A DNA stretch of 64,000 bases from Mallotus nudiflorus (taxonomy: Eukaryota > Streptophyta > Magnoliopsida > Malpighiales > Euphorbiaceae), in the NCBI GenBank assembly GCA_947683625.1, contig CANTUR010000038.1, positions 930,001-994,000 on the forward strand, written 5' to 3'. Of this stretch, positions 57,250 through 64,000 are shown one piece after another. The position numbers were made by a program, and so were the translations under genes. Each line of letters opens with the position of its first letter. The first letter of the stretch is position 1. The notes beneath the pieces are model-generated. The model searched no databases. It worked only from the letters and a program-made list of their open reading frames with translations, and had not been told where the DNA came from.

Positions 57250-60200
57250 TCTCAAAATCTCTACTACTAGGTCTACTCTTCATGAAAATGCACATCTCTT
57301 TGGCTTTAGTATGTGTTCGATCTCTAGCTTCTTCTAAAGCATCCTCATTCACCAACTAATTATGGGTAGGAGATGCTTTAGCAGTTACTGGAGTGATCAA
57401 AGATCAAAGTGCAGATTAATTGCAGTTTGAAGAAAGTTGAACAAAAAAATGAGGATTATTTCTGACTACTCAACTATATATCCGATGAGTAGCCTTTGTT
57501 AATTATTTTGGCTAATTGCACTTTTGTAATTTATCTTCTAATGTCTATATAATTTATCTATAATTAATGTTTAATCCTGTTTAGGGATGGTTTATTTATG
57601 AGTTTAGTTCTTTAATTGTCTATTTTTAATTCTAAATGCTATGATTAGTTTTGGGTGGCATGCTCCCTGTTAATTAGGTTAACTGTAACATTAGATGCAG
57701 GTTGTTGGGATATCATTATTTTATCTCTACATCTGGTACTAAGGAAGATCAGGACTTTTTTTATGATTGAAATGCTCTCTTGGAAATTGATTACTTGCAA
57801 AAAAATTTATTAGGAAATAGGAGACAGTCATAACTTATAACTTATATTTCAATATATTTTCAATGGTAGAAATTAAATTATGCACTTAAAAATATTTTTT
57901 TAAAAAAAGTTATTATTTAACTATTCTCTTACTAAATACTTCAAACTATTTTATTATATAATAAAAAAAATTCTCAAGAGTTCATTGTTTTTTTTTATTT
58001 AATCAACAATATTAAGAATTTACTGAACTCTAAGTAATTTGGTTCGACTCGAATAGAACCATAAGAGAGATAAAAATTACCCAATAACTAATTTAATGTG
58101 TACATACCAGAAATCGAATTTGACAAATTCATGATTTTTTGTAAGCCATGAATTTTCTTTTATATAAGATCATTGTTTCCTTTAATCCAAGGTTATTCTT
58201 TTTTACAAACAACTCACAGCACAGTCTCTATCCTTCCCATGCTTTTGATTGCCTACTAAACCAAATGGTTAATTAGAACAATAGAGATCAATTAATTTCA
58301 TGCGCCAGCTGCTTGAAAAATCCACAACTCCTTATAATTAGGACATTTTCCTTGCTGTGGGTGAGATACATTATCCTTGCAATTAAATAAATTAATACAT
58401 AAACATACATATATTATAAAATTAATTAATAGATCAAAATAACAAATTCAACTTATAAAGATAAAAGAATTTTCGCAGACTCTGGATGGATTATATTTAA
58501 TACTCAAATTATATATATATATATATATATATTGTATTTTATCAAATAAGTATAAATTATTTAAAGTATATATTATTCATTTAGATATTAGTCATATGGA
58601 TTATATTTATTATATATAAACTAATTCATAAATAAAAATTAAACGTCCCTATAATTAGTTTAAATGGTAAAAAATATGAACATTCTATTAAATAAATAGG
58701 ATTCAAATCATCAGTTTCTTTGTCTTTTTCTTCACGATAAATTAATCATCTCTACTAATTATTTAAAAATCAAAATCAAAATCAAGCATATGATAATTCC
58801 TCAACCTAGCCCATTTTGCTTGGAACTATGAGCTCCTTATTCCACACCAATAAGTCATGACATTACAAGAACACATAGGGGGAAGGAAGGAGCACTTAGT
58901 TAGCAACTAAATATGAAAAAACCAAGAAATTAGTATGGACAACAAATTCCAAAGAAGAGAAGAAAGGAAAGAAGGGAGGAGGAAGTGAATCATTAGCATT
59001 TAGGAAGCAGATCGAAAAGAGAAAATGAAATTGCCAAAAAAAGACATTAAATATTTGAACATGTACTAAAATTTGTAGCATGCAATCTGATGTTGCAGAG
59101 ATTGAAGAATGGTGTTTTGGTCTGTGTTTTGGGATATATTATTGGGTTTCCCAACATCTCTGACCTTTTGCATGTTCCCCACATTGTCTGCTGTCAGTGA
59201 CATTAGCACCCCCTTCTTTCCTTAACCATTAAACCCCCTTCTCTTTGCCCTCTGCCATTGTGAGAATTCAATAATTAGTGGACGCAATAAAAATTTTAAA
59301 AATTAAATAATATTACATTAAATTAAAAATTCAACTTATCTTTGTGCCAAAGCTGCTCGTTCCTTCTCTAATGGTATGGAGTGGTTTACAACTCCATTTT
59401 TTTTCTGTTGGATATAATTGCTCATGAGAGCTTTTAATTTAATCCATCTTCCAATTTCAAAAAAAATTAAAAAAATTCAACTTGATTTGAGTGACTAAAA
59501 ATTTAAATTTTCTTAAATTTTTGAATTCAAATGTTATATATATATAAAATAAGTGTTAAAAAAATTTACCTCCATATATAAATCCATCCAACTCAACTTT
59601 AAAATAGTTGAAATCTTTATAATTACTAGATTTCCTAAAAGTTATGATATTACAAATCAACTAGCTATTGAGTAAAAAAAATTTAATTATCACCTTCCCC
59701 GGATGTATCTTAATAGAATATAACACATTATATAATTTGTCAACACTTAAAACATCTTATATCTCTATTAATAGAAAAATTTAACTAACTAGAAGCTATA
59801 AAAAAAAAAAAAAAAGATAACTCAGAGTCTCAGATTCAAGCATTTGCTTAATCTTATTTTTAAATTTGATAAAATAAAGATAATATTCATTTAATTTCAT
59901 GCATATTTACAACAGATTATTAATAGGTGTATATTAAAATTACATTGTTTGTTTTTTTTTCCAGTTTAATTTAATCATAGTAATAGAGTAGGTAGGTAAG
60001 TAAAGTAATGATAGTTTCAAACTTTGAACTGTAGAGTAGGTCAATAGACGTGAAGAACAAATCAGAGCAAAGAAAATTGACAACATATCTGTGAATACAA
60101 CAGAAGCTGCCAAAATGGATATTTTTGTGAAAGAAAGAACAGAATCGGACCAAAAAAAAAAAAAAGGAAGGCAGCCGGCGCACGTCACCATCCCCCCCCA

Positions 60201-61153
60201 AAATTGGAATAAGGTTTGTTTTGGCCCTCTAACTTAGTTTAATTTAGTCTAAAATAACCTTTTTCATCAATATAGTCCAAAACTTATAATTATTGTATCA
60301 ACTTAGCCTTTTTTAGAAAAGTAATGGAGCATATTACACCTTTGATTAAGGGTGCATGAAATAAACACCAAACTAAATTAAACAAAAAATTAAATCACCA
60401 AAATACATTACTAAAAAAAAACCAAAAACAAAAAATTGAATCACCTTTTCCTCCACTTCTCTTCCCTAGCTACCTCCTCCCCCATGAACTCTGTTGCCTA
60501 CCACACCACCAAGAAATGCATCAACGCTTCCCTTCACAATGATCTTCCTCTTTTCCCAATAACAAGTCAAGAGAACTCTTAGAATCAAGACCAAGAAAAC
60601 CATATTCTAGCGCATCACTTTATGCTTTTAATCTAAATAAAACATGGTTGTTTCCTAATAGCAGTAGCGGCGGTAGCAAAAGGAAGAGGTCAGAGTGTGT
60701 CTCCGCCATGAAAGAGATTGGCACTCAAGGAAAGTGAAGATTGGCACATGAACTATTAATTGAGTCTTGTATGTGCATCTCATATATATGAGCTGCTTTT
60801 TCTTCTTCTTCGAAGTAAATGCATTTTTTTGGTATTCATGACGTGTATTGGAATTTATATTTAAGCACCCTTGTTGGATTGATATTGATTCACACTATGT
60901 AAAAAAATTCTACATTTACTCTGTAAAATAAAAAAAAATTCATAAACAATCAAAATTTGTTGGATTGATATTGCTTCATTGGTGGAGAAGTGGAAGAGTC
61001 TTAGGCTAATTGATTTATTGCATTGGAATTTTGGGCTGTTGGGTATTGACGAGGTCGGAGAAGTAATTGTGTTGGTGGTCGTTCGGCACTAGAAAGTTGA
61101 TTTTTTTGTTGTTGATGATGATTAGGAAGATACAAGTGGTTGAGCTTATTCTT
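57250..61153. other. Intergenic space to the right-hand repeat
   Basis: About 3.9 kb without a supported gene. Contains a (TA)10 run (58512-58531), poly-A (about 59801-59815) and CT-rich patches (60430-60500). Small frames at 58896-59081 and 59940-60201 are low-complexity antisense products. Confidence 0.5.
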
Positions 61154-62432
61154 TGTCACGACCTAAATCAAGGGCCATGACCGGTGCTAGGAAATGGAAA
61201 TTCTTTCGAATTCGGAACCCGTAGCAAGCCTTAAAAATAAAAACATGCAATAATAATAATAAAATAAGCACCATAATTAAAATCTCAATTTAATATAATA
61301 AATAAAACTCTTTCATATCATAAAGAAATGTCTTAATACAATCTCAGAGAAAAACCTCTGAATTAAAATCACATACAGCGAATATAAATAACACTCACTA
61401 CTGATATAAATTATAACTACTGTAGTTTTTTAGAGTACAATATAAAATAATTAAGTAGATAATTTACATAAAAGAGCTGAGGCGGAAGAAGTCCGGCAAA
61501 TGGATCTACTGCTGAGGTCTGAAGAAGAAGACTCTTCTATAAAAATATCAACTGAGGGGAGTCAGACCTCACTGAGTAAATTGTTATAATATATATACAT
61601 GCATTTAATATATGTCAAATGCAATCAGTCATCAATATATATAATAAATATATACAGACATATATACACAAATGCTAAAAATCACTTTATATATATAATA
61701 CTAAAAAATATCAGTTTATGAAGGATCAAATGGAACCCTATTTAATCACAACCTCAATCAACCATAATATCACTCTAGCCATACAGGCTCACTTAATTCC
61801 AAATAAATTCACTTATTCCATAAGGACAGTAGACTGGCCTCGAGACACTAAGTCAATCAAACTCCAGCAGTCTGACTATCAGTGTGATTGGCCCCGAAAC
61901 ACTTAGTCAACCGAGCTCTAGTAATCATACCATCAATCACATCACATCTCAATCAAATCAATCATATCATAATTTTCACAAATAAGTTAGTAATTCAACC
62001 TTACAATCTATCGCACCGGTACATACTCAGTCTTAGTGCTACCCACTAGGAAGCACGTTCTATCGATATCCTCCATTAAAAATAATCATATATTCGGAAA
62101 ATAAATAATGCATAATATCATTCATAATAGTAAAATAAACCATATATTTACCTAAAATAAATTAAGTATATTTCGAGTATATATATGTCAGATGAATTCA
62201 AATTAATCATAAAATATACCAAAAATAAACCAATAGTATACTATAGTCATACAAGTAAAAATCAATAAAAATAACATGCATTTATTTAGAAATATACCAA
62301 AAATATACCTAAGGCATACTAAACATTTAATAAAATAATTTATGATTAAACTAAATTAAAAACATGTATATGTGCTAAAACATGCAACCTAAATGCAATG
62401 TATATATTAAATAACAACTCACAGGTGTGCAC
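61154..62432 (-). mobile_element. LTR-like element E (terminal part, interrupted by F)
   Basis: On the plus strand it begins tgtcacgacc, the reverse complement of the family end GGTCGTGACA. It then matches A (774-2088) in order, including aggcttgctacgggttcc in reverse and the gctcggttgac...aagtgtctcg repeats. It stops at gtgcac (62432), where element F starts in the opposite orientation. The rest of E must lie beyond the window. Confidence 0.85.
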
Positions 62433-64000
62433 TGTAATATCCCGTGTTTTTTTAAAATATTTTTACACTGTACCGGGATATACAGTGTTAATAATTTTTG
62501 TGTATATATTACGATATTTTTATGAGTTGTTATGTATTTAAAACCTATTTTAATTATTGTGTATTATTTACAGTGTTTTACGTAAAATTTTTCCGGGACT
62601 TGTATTTTCGGGAAAATTTTCACGTAAATAATTTATTATTAATTATTCTAAATATATTTTCGGACTTACATGAACTCATACGTATTTTTAAAATACTAAA
62701 TAAAGCCTATGTGTGTGTATATTTATTTAATTAGGGTTTAGTATATTACCCTAATATTATATTAATTATTTATTAGTTTTATTGTTATTTAATTATTTTT
62801 ATTTAGTATAAATTATTAAAATATTAAAATTTTATGTGTGCGGTGTATATTTAATGTGTGTAATTTAATATTCTTTTAATATATAGTATAAAGTATATAT
62901 ATATATATATACATATAACACATCAAAAATAAAAAAAATTGGAAAATTACCATTTTGCCCCCGAGCCTTCTTCTTCCCCGATCACCTTCCCTTCGCCGTT
63001 CGAACGCCTGCCGTGCCGTTCCCTTGCCGTGAGAGTGCCGTTCGGTGTGCCACCACCTTCCTCTAGCCGTTCCGCCGCCTGCAGAGCTCATTTCCGGCGC
63101 CGAGGAAGCTTGATATTGCTGGAAGCCGAGAGTTTGTATTTTCTTCTTTCCTCGAGATTTCGGCCACTGTTTTTGACACCGCCGGTCTCTTTATTCTCCT
63201 TAATCTCCGGTGAGTGTGATTCTAGCTTTGGTTTAAGCTAAAATGGTCTAGATTTGCTTAGGTTTCGAATTTTCAATTTCGGCCTATTAGGGTTTTTGAT
63301 TTTTTTGAGCTTCGAATTGATTGATTCATGGAAACTACCTTCACAAATGTTGATCCTAGTAGATTAATATAAATTTATGAATTTTTGTGGAATTTTTGGA
63401 GATTTTTTGGATTTTTGGGTATTTTTGAATATTTTAATATTATTTTCTAATTTTCGGAAATTAATTATTTAAATTATGAAATTGGGGTTTATGGTTAAAT
63501 TAGGTGTTGAAATGAATTATAGGAATTTATTTGGAATTTTTATGAATTTCTAAGTATTTATTTTGAATTATTGAAGTTTATGGAATTTTGGAAAAATTAG
63601 GTTAAATGTGTTTTTATTTGAATTTAATTGGTTAATTGAGTTTAATTATTAATATTATTGATAAATATGTTGATAAAATTAACTTTTGATAATTTTATAA
63701 TTTTTGGTGAATTTTTGAAGTAATTTAAGTATATTTACATATATAGGGGTATTTTGGTAATTTTACACAAAATTGTCTAAAAATGTAATTTAATTGGTTT
63801 TAATAGTTATTTAAGGTATAAAAATGATTTCTATAAATCATTTGGTATTTTTAACTAATTAAAACTATTTTTTTGTGAATTATTTTCAATTATATATATA
63901 ATATACGGTTTTACTAATAAAACGAGTTTTTATCGGTTTTTAATGTGTTTAAAGGTTAATTATGTAATTTCTACTTATAAAATGAATTTCTATGTTGTAA
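62433..64000 (+). mobile_element. LTR-like element F (5' part, runs off the window)
   Basis: Begins TGTAATATCCCG and follows B and C base by base with modest divergence: the ttaattagggttta block, the TA tract at 62900, the C-rich segment around 62950-63080, then ccggtctctttattctcctt at about 63182. Expected left target duplication is tgcac (62428-62432). The right end is outside the window. Confidence 0.85.

Overview
This 64 kb window is nuclear DNA of a flowering plant, almost certainly a eudicot. It is very AT-rich, carries plant-type multi-exon genes (a class XI myosin, an F-box/kelch protein, a CAF1 deadenylase, a SUPERMAN-like zinc finger), a nuclear-type tRNA-Asn, and many nested plant transposable elements. 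I cannot name the species.

Left third (1-14800): a three-level transposon nest. A minus-strand LTR-like element (774-13581, TSD agcta) was split by a ~10 kb hAT transposon (2089-12057, imperfect 8-bp TSD). The broken transposase of that hAT was later split by a plus-strand copy of the same LTR-like family (5412-9001). After the nest come a decayed zinc-finger-GRF gene on the minus strand, then a tRNA-Asn(GUU) followed by a T-rich tandem repeat.

Middle (15500-34840): two minus-strand single-exon genes encode related small secreted peptides with a shared RGP...CTHVP...C core. They resemble the CTNIP/SCREW signalling peptides and lie either side of a foldback (MITE-like) element. Then comes a ~14 kb Copia element of Sirevirus type (20687-34839): two ~1.3 kb LTRs, TSD ttatt, initiator-Met primer site, decayed gag-pol and several polypurine tracts. 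Inside its gag region sits another LTR-like copy (23749-27800, TSD ataaa), which itself contains an 845-bp internally deleted copy (26157-27001, TSD gattg).

Right half (34850-61150): the unique genic part. After an AT-rich spacer with a second foldback repeat come an OR23-type F-box/kelch gene (two exons, apparent GC-AG intron) and, convergent with it, an intronless CAF1 deadenylase with all DEDDh residues. Divergent from CAF1 is a 26-exon class XI myosin of 1125 codons that stops before any dilute/globular tail domain. Last is a single-C2H2 SUPERMAN-like repressor with a C-terminal EAR motif. These genes share no obvious pathway; their order looks like ordinary plant gene neighbourhood.

Right end (61150-64000): another minus-strand LTR-like copy (E), interrupted by a plus-strand copy (F) that runs off the window. 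At least six copies of this family, all lacking an internal coding region, lie in the 64 kb. They are the main unexplained repeat component here.
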